NCBI GenBank assembly: GCA_009760855.2
Contig: WPIO01000081.1
Span: forward strand, 977,001 to 1,041,000
Direction of reading: 5' to 3'
From: Cristatella mucedo
Taxonomy: Eukaryota > Bryozoa > Phylactolaemata > Cristatellidae
DNA: 64,000 nt
The position numbers and the translations under genes were made by a program. The notes beneath the pieces are model-generated. The model saw only the letters and a program-made list of their open reading frames with translations, was not told the DNA's origin and did no database searches. The first letter of the stretch is position 1; every line of letters starts with the position of its first letter. This document shows positions 1-20,199 of this stretch, piece by piece.

Positions 1-746
1 ATGCATGCTACATCAGCCAGCTTACGACTGCACAGTTCACGGTTCCTGCCTGATATAGTGATGAAGAACTAGTTCTGTCACGATCTGTGGTTATAAACGG
101 CATAAAAAAAAAGCCAGATTCACGGAATAGCCAGTCAGCTGTAGGCCTGGCTTGCTTCCTGAGAGCTGCTACCTTGCTGGATGACTAAATGGCTTGCACT
201 AATAGGAGGTGGTTGCAATGATTTGAATAATTTCTTGAATAAGTGTGGGTTCGATTGGATGCGCCACACCATTGAGCTGCTGAATGACGGCAGAGCAATA
301 TTTTGCTGGCAGTAACTAGTAGCCTCAGCACCGAAGCATCTCGTGGGGCGATTAAATTTATAGTCGACGATAGAATTCTTTGCTATGAAGCATACAAAAG
401 GTTTCTTCGAAAGAGTGGGGGCTAGTGCATGGTTATGAGTAAAGGTCAGAGTTATCACGCATGGGATTCCGGCAATTTTTCTTTGTCCACGTATTACGAA
501 GCTTCAAAATATCACCCACGAGATGGAGAGTGTCGGCACCCAGTTGCCATAGGCCAGCTATCATTGCACTGCAGTTCCAGTGGGCAGCCTTTCATCAATA
601 CGTAGCTGCACATCGTATCTCCCATACTGAAAATAGTAAACTTTTATTCACCAGATGCAAGCGCTCTATCAGTAAGCAGATGTCGAGTGAAGGGCAGGAT
701 CTCCCTAGATCGTTGCAAGGGCTAAAGTTATACTTTTTATATATTT

Positions 747-912
747 GACCCTGTACATGTCACCCCTAACCATGTTATTCATGTTGTTTATCAAGCACGA
801 TATTACTCACCATTCAATCGTGTTTCCCTTTGCAACAAATGTAAAGCGCCTAGAAAGAGATTGAGCTCTCTGAAGGCGCCTTATCAAGTGCATTATTATA
901 ATTATTATTATA
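747..912 (+). mobile_element. LINE family A 3' end
   Basis: Only the 3' UTR: the GACCCTGTACATGTCACCCC block, the AAGCGCC...GGCGC hairpin tail and an (ATT)n end. It sits in the expected RILPL1 intron or beyond. Confidence 0.88.
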
Positions 913-1496
913 TACCCACGGTAAAGGGCGGGCAAGCCTGGACAGCACACCTTGCTCTCGCACAACCTCAGCAGGCGTGATTCATTCAGCCTAGTCTTGC
1001 CGCCAGCTAGGTTAGTAGGTGGACAACACCGTGGCTCTTGCTCGATCAAGTCACCTAAAGTTGGTGTAATCCAGCTGAGACAGAGGCGAAACCCCCACAG
1101 TACGCTAGCCTGAGGCTGTCACCACCACCATTACCAACCTCTACTGATTGCTGGCGAACTGTTGAGGCACACACAACTCTAAACACGATGCATCACCGCT
1201 GAGTGGACGATATACCCAACCATAACAAACTGATCTTTCGCCTGATTCAAGGTCGACATCTCACGACACCTCTCGTAAGCCTACATCACGAACACGAAGC
1301 AAACATGTGACTGTAAAGGCAAGGTACGATTCTAGAGGCACAACACATCGTCGGGTAACATGACGAATCAAGCCTGAGCTCTGTTGGCCGGCCAGACCAG
1401 CCGATTGGTTGGGAGGAGAGAGAGAAAAAGAGAGGCGAGTGCTACATAAGTGACGTGCGATCACGGTTAGAAAGCACTGCCTTCGGTGCATCGCGG

Positions 1497-1612
1497 CAGT
1501 CTATGAGACGTCATATGCAGACGTCATATGTCACGCAGTCTATGAGACGTCTATGGCCAGGCGATGACGTCGGGTGCGACTCACCCGCTACATCGTACGC
1601 TACATCGTACGG
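1497..1612. repeat. Short direct repeats rich in GACGTC
   Basis: CAGTCTATGAGACGTC at 1497-1512 and 1536-1551, ACGTCATATG at 1508-1517 and 1521-1530, and GCTACATCGTAC twice at 1588-1612. It lies in the RILPL1 intron after exon 2. Confidence 0.85.
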
Positions 1613-1763
1613 CGAGAATAAAAAGCTTCCCAGCGCATGCACGACGACAGGCCAACGTGACGTGCGTGCCAAGGACAAGGCAGCGCACGAGCTCCAAGTC
1701 GGACAATGTCCGGCCGCCGACACAAGCGAAACCCTGCGAGCGCAGGGCAGAGCCAGCACTCAC

Positions 1764-2332
1764 TGAGACTGGCCTGCGCCCCTGGCGCTCGGCTCCTGGC
1801 ACTGCTGCCGCCGCTCGTGCTAGCCTCGATCTGCCTCTTGAGTTCGCTGTTGTCTTCTCGAAGCTTGGCGATCGTCTTCAGCCGTTGCTGCGAGTCCTGC
1901 TCCCACGTCTCCTCGCTCCGCTCCAGCTCCTTGACGAGAGCAGCGCGAGCGGCTCAAACGCGCGGCTGCGAGCGCTACAAGGCGCCACGGCGCTGCAAAG
2001 CGGCGCAGCGGCGAGGCGGCGACTGCCAGTGACAGCTTGGCGGTGACTACTACCTGTTGGTCGGCTCTTTCCTCGGCTGCGCGACGCGCCATCTCGACCT
2101 GCAAAGCTTGGGCGGCCAGTCTCAGCTGCGTCAGCGCGCTGTCTTGCGCTTCGTTGCGCGAGGCCAGCATCTCCAGCTGCTCCAGTACGGAGATGACCCT
2201 CTGCATCGGGCCCTCGACGGCGGCCGCGGCCGCCGCGCCGCCGTGACGCTCGGCGAATTGGCGAAAGCTTTGGCCGATGGACGCGGCTGCCTCGTAAATA
2301 GTGTCTTTCGTTATGCTGGTCCCGTCATCCAT
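1764..2332 (-). CDS. RILPL1: RILPL1-like protein, first two coding exons (gene continues off the left edge)
   Basis: Two joined exons, 2332-2054 (93 codons, phase 0, donor CAG|GTAGTA) and 1929-1764 (55 codons plus one base, donor A|GTGAGT). Exon 1 starts at the Met of MDDGTS and encodes an RH1 (RILP homology 1) domain: an acidic start, an IYEAAASIGQSF stretch, a RHGG turn and VISVLEQLEMLASRN, which match the DVYDIAS..., QHGCEA and VRVLEILEVLVSRN pattern of RILPL1. Exon 2 is a charged coiled coil (ELERSEETWEQ ... LREDNSELKRQIE) in the place where RILPL1 has its coiled coil. Family knowledge: RILP-like proteins bind Rab8/10/36 or myosin Va and regulate ciliary content. The exon 2 acceptor was chosen because it is the only nearby AG that keeps the coiled-coil frame in phase 0. 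An upstream Met in the same frame (2488) exists, but homology begins at 2332. The remaining exons, including RH2, are not visible. RILPL2 is the main alternative; position beside TMED2 favours RILPL1. Confidence 0.78.
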
Positions 2333-2675
2333 TGCCTGCGATGAATACGAATGAGGAGACGCCGGGGCGCGACGCGGGCGTCGCGGCAGGCCGTGCAGCA
2401 GGTGGTGCTGGGCAATCGCGGTCGCGTGGCGGACAACGCGCCGCTGCATGATGCCACTAGGGCGGTCACTTACCCTGACCATCGCCACTGTTCACCAGGC
2501 GTTTGTCAATACTCAGGAGCGTCCGCTATTCTTTTACATCACGCTTGACGACGCGGCTGCGGCCACCAGGTCATAAGCAAACCCGGAAAGCAACAGCGGA
2601 AATTGAGGACAAGGGGGTGTATCAAAGCGGATATAATTTAGGTTAAATAAAAGTTAACCACAATTTTGGTATGTG

Positions 2676-2747
2676 TCCTTGGTAGTATAGTGGTTAGTAT
2701 CCCCGCCTGTCACGCGGGAGACCGGGGTTCAATTCCCCGCCAAGGAG
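2676..2747 (+). tRNA. tRNA-Asp (anticodon GTC)
   Basis: A complete cloverleaf of 72 nt. The acceptor stem TCCTTGG pairs with CCAAGGA, the discriminator is G, and the anticodon stem CCCGC/GCGGG closes the loop CTGTCAC with anticodon GTC. The D-arm and the T-arm (CGGGG TTCAATT CCCCG) hold internal A and B boxes. A run of five T directly follows at 2751-2755, the normal RNA polymerase III stop. There is no intron. All stems are intact, so this is a functional gene and not one of the tRNA-derived SINEs elsewhere in the window. Confidence 0.96.
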
Positions 2748-2750
2748 TAG

Positions 2751-2755
2751 TTTTT
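2751..2755 (+). terminator. Pol III terminator of tRNA-Asp
   Basis: Five consecutive T begin four bases after the discriminator base of tRNA-Asp. Confidence 0.85.
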
Positions 2756-2994
2756 GTTCAAATTTGCTTGTAGACGTCATAAAGCCCACGAAAGGTACAA
2801 TTAAATGCTAAATAGCAATCTATCAGACCGATTGCAATTTAATCCACGATTACGGAAGTGACCATAACCTGTATCGCTAAGCTCACCGACAGACGTTTAC
2901 TTTTGCATGCTTAAGCCCCGTTTTACCCAGTATCACTCCGCAAAATCCTCTGAGGAAGAGGATGTCGTCAGATGACTTACTTGATTGTGCCTCG

Positions 2995-3146
2995 TCTGGT
3001 TTATTCCAGCGGTGATGTTTCTCGCCCCCGACCAAGGTCTGGCCGAGGTCGTGGGCTGTCGAGCCCGGAGGCACAAGTGAAGCACCTGAATAGAGATTAA
3101 ATTATCTTAGGGCGCTTTACAAATGAATTATATATATATATATATT
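2995..3146 (+). mobile_element. SINE1 (tRNA-derived), plus orientation
   Basis: tRNA-like head with A-box area TTCCAGCGGTGATGTTTCTC and B-box area GGTCGTGGGCTGTCGAGCC, then a LINE-type tail (AAGCACCTGAATAGAGATTA...GGGCGCTTTAC) and (TA)n. Confidence 0.85.
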
Positions 3147-3239
3147 GTCTGACTGCAGCCGATTGCATGGCTCGCATTTGAAAAGGATCCCTTTAATTCT
3201 ACAATGCTTGGCTTGCCCACAGCCTTTTCCACAGTCCTG

Positions 3240-3420
3240 CATCCTTGCTTGTATGCTACTGATGAAACTGGTTTGTTTGTACTACTGCCTAAGCTAATCT
3301 TCTTACTTCTGTTTATTACGTGAGACGAAGCTTGTTAGGATAGCAATTGCGTGCGCCGAAAGCTGCGTAGGCTTTAAGCGAGCTGTGAAAAATTCCCCAG
3401 CGCAGAAATTCCTAGTTGTC
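3240..3420 (+). mobile_element. LINE family B 3' end
   Basis: Shares the block TTGCGTGAGATGAAGTTTGT..GGCTACCGAATGCG..GAAAGCT with three other places in the window, here diverged. Confidence 0.6.
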
Positions 3421-3550
3421 CATACAAGCCTCAAATTATCTTTCCAAGACTCTTCTGGTGTTTAGCAAACCCTCGTAAGGTGCTAAAAAAGTGAGAGGTC
3501 TTGACTTACCCTACACCGATGGTGTTGCTCACCTGAACTAGTTCAGCGTG

Positions 3551-3552
<2 letters not shown>

Positions 3553-3613
<61 letters not shown>

Positions 3614-3742
3614 CATTTGTATAGTGCCCCAAGAGAACTTAATCTCTATTCTTGCGTTTCACATATGCCTCGGGGCTCGAGCCCACGACCTCAGCCAGGC
3701 CTTGATCGGGGCGAGCACCTTAACCGCTGGACCAAACCAGCT
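3553..3742 (-). mobile_element. SINE1, with a long (TA)n tail
   Basis: (TA)n at 3553-3610, then the tail hairpin and tRNA-like head in reverse complement, ending GCACCTTAACCGCTGGACCA. Confidence 0.88.
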
Positions 3743-3782
3743 CAGCATTCGGCCGAGGTTGTCGCGGTGTAACGTGACTAAG

Positions 3783-3862
3783 TAATAATAATACGTTTGC
3801 TCAGCGCCGTCAAGAGAACTAAGTCTCTTTCTTGGCACTTTACAGATGCTTTTATAGAAATC
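3783..3862 (-). mobile_element. LINE family A tail fragment
   Basis: (TAA)n followed by the reverse complement of the hairpin tail (GAGAACTAAGTCTCTTTCTT...GCACTTTACA). Confidence 0.7.
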
Positions 3863-4554
3863 ATTACTAAATGATGTTATTGCTAAGCCAATTTACACGT
3901 TTCCCTTCCGGCAAAAAGAAAGTGCCTTAAAAGGGTTTTATTTCTCCTCGGAATTTTACAAATGTTTTTATTAAACCAGCCGACAATCGCCAAGAATGGG
4001 ACCGGCAAAAGGAGGCTCGGAACTTTTATGTGGGTTACTGTAAGAATAAATTAACTCACCGGCGCTGACTGAAAGTGTCACTTGTGAGCGAGCGGCGCTG
4101 TCATAATGGAGACGCTTGGACCAGATTTAAATGTACTTTCGGCGTAGCTTGCAATGGCGAAATTTGAACTCGGCTATATGCTAGTTTTCTCAAATTGTCT
4201 GAAGTTAAATTCCACGTGACAGTTTCGTGCAAACTTAATGTCACTCAGATACTGGAAAGTGAAAGTAAGTAAAGGTTACTAGATTCGCAGCCCCGTTTAC
4301 CTAGCGGTTGAAGAGCCTTCACTCCCGCTTGCAGTCGATAAGATAGAAGTACCTGCTACAGGACTCGAGTCCACGACCCGGGTCGTATTAACCTCGAAAG
4401 TGGACAGATATTTTATTTTCAGCTCTAAAATGCATGTTGCCATTTGCATTTATTTTTTCGCTGGTTCTCCGACAATTGGTCAGGGTCGGCTGGTGAATCG
4501 TCGACGAATTTAATTTACGGGATGTTCCTGCGTACAAGATTTACTTAAAAACTA

Positions 4555-4735
4555 TATACATGTTAATAATAATTACCATACATTTATTTAGCTTTCTAGG
4601 CACTTTACATGTGTAGTACATGAAGCATGACGGTGTGGTCAGGGTACCGTGCACAGTATCAACATGCATTAGATGGTTAGTGGTAACGTAGAAGTGACAA
4701 CCAACAGAGCCCTTTGGATTTGCAAAGAAAAATTT
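4555..4735 (-). mobile_element. LINE family A tail fragment
   Basis: Reverse complement of the 3' UTR: TTTCTAGGCACTTTACAT and the GGTTAGTGGTAAC block. The inner hairpin arms are lost. Confidence 0.72.
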
Positions 4736-5227
4736 CATAAGTTAAAACTAATATAGTGCAATGAAATGTCCCTAAAGTCGAAGACTACACTCACATGCAC
4801 TGACTAGTTGGCATACTTTTTTTTATGATGAGATGCAAATAGTATGTAAACTCGCAATTTCAGAGCCTATATAAACATTTACACATAAATAAATGTGATT
4901 CATTTGCTTAGAACTCTCAGAGAACTTTATCTGTATCTAGGGGCCTCACATATGCCAAAGGCAAAAAGTAGATGAGATGCTACGGCACCTTGCTTGGATC
5001 GGCGACCACCAATTATCTGGAAGATACCATTCAGCTTCAGATTGATTGGGGGGTGCCAAGACAATGGAAACGCGGCCAAGTTAGTCATGGCATTACGACG
5101 CATATCCTGTCCATCCTTTTGACTATCACCGCGTACTCGTGGTCATGGATGCGTCACTGCAGCAAAAGGCTCACAAAAGGCGAAATGTTAAGCGGCTAAG
5201 ATGTTTTTCATGAATGTCGCAAGTGCG

Positions 5228-5690
5228 ATATAGCGCCACTTCTCCATGACCTGCACTGGCTCTCCATAAAGTGTACAGACTCGAGCGGTGCAATTCCTGC
5301 AACTCGTTTTTCCTCACTTGGTTCTCTTGCTCTGGTATACCTGTCTGAAATACTTACTCCTCTTCCTCCCACCGTACCACCACTACTCCCAATCCGGTCG
5401 CTTAGCTGCGCTTCTAGCTAACCTCAAAGTCTTCAGCAGAGAGACCATAACTCCAGTTCCCGGGCTCCGTCAGCCTTGAACTCGCTACCGACTGACATCA
5501 CGGCTTTCCCTGACTCGGCAACATTAAAGCAAACTAAAAACTTAATGAGTCCTCACACAGCATTTGCTTAGCCAAAGCGAGTTATCCTTAAATTTGCTCA
5601 TGCATGCTGCCACTGTGGATGTTATTATCACTATTCACATTAATGTACTTTTTCCAGCCTCCATAAAAGTGCCTAGAAATAAATAAAAAA
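5228..5690 (+). mobile_element. L2-like LINE fragment
   Basis: Reads a degraded ORF2 end: HDLHWLSIK, then Leu/Pro-rich sequence, an AERTITPVPGLRQP segment and a KLKT block before the 3' UTR. The copy is old and broken. Confidence 0.6.
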
Positions 5691-5697
5691 AAATATA

Positions 5698-5832
5698 AAA
5701 AATATATTTTATTTGTATAGCGCCCCAAGAGAACTTAATATCTATTCAGGCGCTTCACATATGCCTCAGGGCTCGAGCCCACGATCTCAGCCAGACTTTA
5801 GTCGGGGCGAGCACCTTAACCGCTGGACCAAC
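5698..5832 (-). mobile_element. SINE1
   Basis: Complete reverse-complement copy, tail hairpin to A-box, abutting LINE family B at 5840. Confidence 0.87.
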
Positions 5833-5839
5833 ATGTAAT

Positions 5840-7150
5840 GTATCTCCCTCCGCCACTCCACAAAGCCATAAAGACCCTGTGGGTCTTACTCAAGGGAGAG
5901 TTTTGCGTAGCCACTCACAGCCTAAGCGGCTTTCATTACGCATTCGGTAGCCAACAGACTTCGTCTCACGCAACAAAGAGAAAGTGGGAAGCATAGCTGA
6001 GTCAGGAGAGCAGTTGAGGTAGTGAGTAGCATGGAAGTAGCAGCTCAGGACCGCTGAAAAGGATGTGCCATAGTCGGCAGCCGGAGAGTAGTTACCGTCG
6101 CGTAAGAATCGTGGAAGCACAGTCTAGGACCTGCAGGTCTAAAGCTTCTGTCGCCAACTGTCTTTAAGCGGAGGAATGGAACAGCTAATTTATTGTCCAT
6201 ATAGGACCTGAGGGTATGAGGAGGCTGAAACTGGTGCAGCAGTTCAGCTAGATACGAATGAGCCAAGCCGTGGCGGGACTTGTGGGTCAGCGTAAGAACC
6301 TTGCTCTAAATCCGTTGGTCAACCGGCAGCCATCCCAGCTCTGTTAGCAAAGGAGACACGTACTCAAACCTATGGGACTTGAAGTCTAGCCTTGCAGCCA
6401 TATTCATAGCCAGCTGTAGTGGCCTAGTTGCTTTCTTTGGTAGGCCAGCCAAAAGGAAATTACGATAATCAAGCCGAGACAGAGCTAAGTAGCCAGTTAA
6501 ATTTCTTGCAAGCCACTGTGGAAGAGAGCTCCTAATCTTGAATAGGGATCGGACGTAAGGGCAAGCCGTAGAAGCAGTCTTCTGAATGAGCTTTTAAAAT
6601 TGAGGCAGCTGTCGAAAACGACATCTAAATTTCGAGCACGTGGTGATGGTCGCACAACAGCATCACCTATTAGAAGAGCAAAGCCTTCTTATCCAGCCAC
6701 ACGCTTAGCGTGTCATATGAGCAGCAGTTCGGTTTCATCGTCATTTAGTTTCAAGAAGTTTTTGGACATCCAGGACCGAATGTCGGCAAGGCGGCATTCC
6801 GTTTATCAGTTGCTACAACAGATTCCGACGGTTTGAATGACAAATACAGCTGAGTATCGTCAGCATAAAAGTGATATCCTATTCCACGGGCCTTAATCGC
6901 ATTTCTCAGAGGCTGAGTATAAATAGAGAACAGCAACGGACCGAGGACAGACCCTTGAGGGACACAACAGGTGACCCGTCTCGTGTGTGAGACCTGACCC
7001 ATACGCGACACGGATTGAACATGGTCAGACAAGTACGCTTTAAACCACGCCAGTGCCTCGTCTGCCAGACCAATCGTTGTTCTTAATCGTCAATTAGAAC
7101 ATCGTGATCAATGGTGTCGAAGGCAGCTGATAGATCTTGCAGACCTAGGG
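5840..7150 (-). mobile_element. LINE family B, longest copy
   Basis: The minus strand reads VPQGSVLGPLLFSIYTQPL and GIGYHFYADDTQLYLSFKPS (intact YADD), later SYMDNKLAVPFLRLKTVGDR, and ends in the family B 3' block (LLRETKSVGYRMRNE when translated). Frames are broken in several places. It is related to, but clearly distinct from, family A and lacks the hairpin tail. Confidence 0.85.
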
Positions 7151-8229
7151 CAATGACATTCCCATAATCGTGGCCACATAGAAATCTTAAGGCACTACGC
7201 AAATGATATCTTACTATTTTCATCATTAATGAGAATTTGTTCATGGGATCACGAAATATATCTTAACTGAGTAAAAAGAAAGAAAGGGCTTAAAAGACAA
7301 AAAGAGAAAAAAGAACACGTTCAGGCAAAATTAAAACGAAACCGAAAATTGACAAGTAAAGTGCAACTAAAAGCCGATCCAAAATTGCTTCTTTAGTTTT
7401 AGCGGAGAACGGTTACGGCTTTCAGGCGCGAAATCATCGAAGTAGTTTTTGTCAGGGTTAAGGACATCTTCAAGCGCTATTTATTAATCATAAGTGATAT
7501 GCAGCTGTTCCATCAAGTCTGCTGTGGTGAATGATCGATTTCGCTCAGTTTTTCTGCCCATGTCCGATATCAAGACCCTGAATCATCTAGATCCTGTTGG
7601 ACCGGCAAAGGCACAGAGATCGCTAGTTGATGTCGTCTGCCGAAGTCCTCTAAATCTAACTTTGCTGGGTCACTTCATAATATCTTATCTTTCCAACCAC
7701 GATTTAGTCTAAGCTAGGTTTGGGCTGGCCGGTAATAACGTTCGCAAAATGTACCCAAGAGTGCACACGACGAGTAGCTTCATAGAGCAAGCCCTAAAAA
7801 ATGGTGCAAAAATTGGGTCAATAACTCATCGAAGGCTGACGGTGCCCAAGCTCGTGTCAGTCATCATCACGTGCAGCGTTTCGGTGCGTGTGATTGGCTG
7901 CAGTTGCTTGCGTGCTGTGCAGCTCTCAGGGTGTGGCTGTAGTTCGTGAAGGTAACTTGTTGCTATACCTCTGAGGCCATGCTCATCAAGGGGTCTTTGA
8001 GGCACTTCCCTCGCTGACGACGATACCTACACTAATCGGGGAGGGGAGATAATTATGCATATACCATCGTCTTCGGACCTCATTACATTCGCTCTATTTT
8101 TCAGGTTTAGAACAATAGCAACTGAACCTCGAGGCTGGTAGTTAGGTGCCAAAATCCGGTTTCGGTTGTTTATTTATAGCATTTAAAAAATCAAGAGTCC
8201 GAGTTCAGGCGTACACACTAACGACAAAT

Positions 8230-8465
8230 ACTCTCCTGCTGTCGACTATGGCTCACCCTTTCTAGCGGCCATGAGCTGCTACTTCCATGCTACTTACTAC
8301 CTCAACTGCTCTATTGACTCTACTATGATTTCCATTTTCTCTTTGTTGCGTGAGATGAAGTTTGTTGGCTACCGAATGCGTACCGAAAGCTGATTAAGTT
8401 GCGAGTGCGCCATACAAAACTCTCCTCCGTAACACCCACATAGTCTTTGTGGCTTTGTGGAGTTA
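8230..8465 (+). mobile_element. LINE family B 3' end
   Basis: Matches the reverse complement of 5860-6090 over about 200 bases (TACTTCCATGCTACTTACTA, CTTTGTTGCGTGAGATGAAG, AAAACTCTCC..CACA..GTCTTT). Confidence 0.78.
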
Positions 8466-9278
8466 CAGACGAAGACACATTATATCACATTAAATTACTG
8501 AATAATTCGTGCCTGCGAATGACTCAGCTGAGGAAGCATGATGCGCGTATGTGCACTAGCACTTTCACAACAACGCGGTTATTGCTCAGTCGCTGCTCTA
8601 CCAGCTGCCGCTCTGCCTCTTCAAGGACGAGCCGTGTAGAGCAATGGTTCCAGCCAGTTGAGCTGAGGATAGAGAGAAGCTTTGCGACTCCGCCTCGTCT
8701 CATTCTTCTAGAACCGCACGCATTAGATTCTCATTTTCTCATTCAGTTTGGCTACACAGGGACCTACAATACATGGCTTTTATATTCTCCCGGCCTAGGG
8801 CTGGTCGTCGTGGCCGCTAGCTGCTGTGTGGCTTCCCGCGATTCATAATGCACTGCCTGCCGCATTTTCGATTTGATCTATGCGACTATGCGGTATGCGA
8901 CTGCTCACACAAATATACATACATAACAAACACGATCAGGAGATTCCTTTGTCAGCCACTGCACCCCTAGCGAATGTTTTACGAATACTTTCTTGGTCGC
9001 CACTAGATATTATGGGATCGGCCCGAGGGATAAACTCGTGCACGGCGGCCCCTCGCAACATTCGCCGCACTCGCGATGAATCAATCCTATTCGCGGTTGC
9101 CACACGTCGAGCCTGCGAGATTCCGCTTTTGCGAAGCAAAGACCGTCGGAGTTCGGCGAGTCTCTGGGATATTGCTCTTTCATTGCCAGATCAATCCTCC
9201 CGCATTGCTGTCGCAGCTGCTTCCTTTTTTGCCCACCGCAAGCGGGTTGATAGCCGCTAAGGCTGTTCCACCGCTGTG

Positions 9279-9310
9279 TGAAGGTCGGCTGCACGAGCAG
9301 CCGACCTTCA
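9279..9310. repeat. Perfect 14-bp hairpin
   Basis: TGAAGGTCGGCTGC and its exact reverse complement are separated by ACGA, about 550 bases upstream of the TMED2 start. Confidence 0.9.
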
Positions 9311-9854
9311 CCTTGTTTTTCTTTCCTCCGCAGCTGCACAAGCTGATCCGCTAAGATTGTGGCTAGAGCTCATTGACACGAGATCAGCACTCCTCACATT
9401 ACAGAGAAGACACGGCTGAAATTTCAGCCGATAACTGTAAAGGGAATACTCTAGAACCGCTGTTCTATGCGCAGGTCGCTCGACCCTAATCGTCCAGTAT
9501 AACAAACTTGCGTCCGCTGCCATTTTCCAGCTCTCAAGTCGTTAAGAAGTGAGGGAACCGCCGGTAGTAGGCATAATAACGGCAGTTAATATTTAAGTGC
9601 GAAGAACGTTCCTCTTCGATTCTACGTTCAAGCTAGGCGACAACCTTGCGCCAGCGTCAAGAAGAAAAGCTTTGCCAGCCCGGTAGCGGTGGACCTCCGA
9701 TAGGTTATCGACAATACAGCCCCCATCTCAAATGACTTCCGCTTTGAAAACTGGATCAGCTGTAACTATTCTGGCGCATGCGTGGCTGCACCGTACGTGG
9801 CAAAGCCGGTAGCGTACCTCCGTCGACCTAGGACCTACAGCGGATTTTGTCAAG

Positions 9855-18842
<8,988 letters not shown>

Positions 18843-18973
18843 ATGCTTGTGCCGCTGATGTCGTGGCTTTGTTTTGTATATATAGATGAGATGTGTACTT
18901 TCAATGCGAATAGTGCCGTGTAACGTGACGATATCAACATTTTGTTTTAACAGATCGTGCACTTCATCGTCTT

Positions 18974-18979
18974 AATAAA
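18974..18979 (+). promoter_or_regulatory. Poly(A) signal of TMED2
   Basis: An AATAAA hexamer lies 132 bases after the TMED2 stop, in AT-rich sequence with no competing gene. Confidence 0.7.
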
Positions 18980-19738
18980 CTATAGTTCTCCGACGAATTC
19001 GAAATACCCCATAATCTAGTAGTTTTTCTTGTATAGTCTAATAATGTCTAATTTATATATTTACGACTTTGGCTTCTGCCCATTATTACCTGATGAGATG
19101 CTAAAGTACTGCTGTTACAGGTTATCGAGACTTAAAGCGAAAGGCGAATGTACTATAGATTTAATGTGCAAGATTTTCACTATGCAGTGTCGTTACGAAA
19201 AAATAATGGATTCAACTTGAAGCTATATGCATTGTGTACGGGTGATCTTAAGCTAGGGTTAGCTTGATGAACATGTCAAGAGGTGACGGAACCAAGCAGA
19301 GGTTTCAACGCGACAAGTCTGAGTTGGAGACCTTTGCCTGCTTCGACTGGCTATTTCTGGTCCTGACGGGTTCAAAGGGTCCAAGTATTTCAATATGCTT
19401 TGTTGGGAAACGGCACCCGTGGTTGTCAAGAAACATTATTTTCTTTTTGTCCAGGCTGTCCTGGAGGCAAAGAAAACAGGGAAACTTTGTCAAACTGCCT
19501 GATAGTGACCTTTCAGGAAGTTTGACGCCGTGTTGAAGTCTTTAGTGACCTATCAGGCATGGTCGCTATACTTCAAGGCACTCGGCATCATCTTGACACT
19601 TCTTTGAGGTGCACAGAGTGAGCAATAGGAGGAGACAGTTACTCGTTCCCTTTATGAAGTAGCACAGCTTTGAAGATCCTAAATGAACTGCCTATAAATA
19701 CATGCTATCCACTCGGCTTACAGGTGATTCGTATAACA

Positions 19739-19925
19739 AATACTAGCTAATTTCACAGTCTCTTTTGCATAGCGACAGAATGGCCTTTATGGCTATCACA
19801 ACCACTAGCAGCAGCGATACAAAATCACCCTCTACACGATTCGAACCCACGACCTCGGGACAGAGGTCGTGAACAGCAATCGCCTTACCTAGTGTGCCAT
19901 CGCGGTATAGCTGCAAATAGACCGG
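19739..19925 (-). mobile_element. SINE2 (tRNA-derived)
   Basis: Reverse complement of a tRNA-like head (TGGCACACTAGGTAAGGCGA; GTCGTGGGTTCGAATCG) and the body GATAGCC..AAGGC..TTCTGTCGCTAT, ending near TTAGCTAGTA. Confidence 0.85.
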
Positions 19926-20199
19926 CCACATTGTTACAGGAGTTCAGCCCATAATGGCGACTAAAGAAGTTGGAGAAAGATTTGTGAGGCTTAGTCGGGT
20001 GTTTCTCTCACACTTTCATCCGAGAAGTTCCGCTCCTTGAGCCTAGGTCTACCGTGAGATTAGCTGACAGCCAATTTAGAGAGCTAGACCTTCAGGCTTC
20101 TGAGTAACACTTAGTTTTCAGACAATTACCAAGTTGGTTTTGCTGTCATTCCATTACTGAATGTTTGCTGTCATCCTCGTAATGCCAGCAATGCATTTA

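Larger units (their letters stand above)
1..1763. other. Presumed RILPL1 intron, otherwise no gene seen
   Basis: Apart from a LINE tail (747-912) and the short repeats near 1.5 kb I recognise no exon or RNA gene. RILPL1 must continue past position 1 or have an exon here that I cannot identify. Confidence 0.4.
7151..9854. other. Intergenic sequence upstream of TMED2
   Basis: Holds a LINE B tail (8230-8465) and the hairpin at 9279. Otherwise nothing recognisable. The last 200 bases must contain the TMED2 promoter, but no TATA box is clear. Confidence 0.4.
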
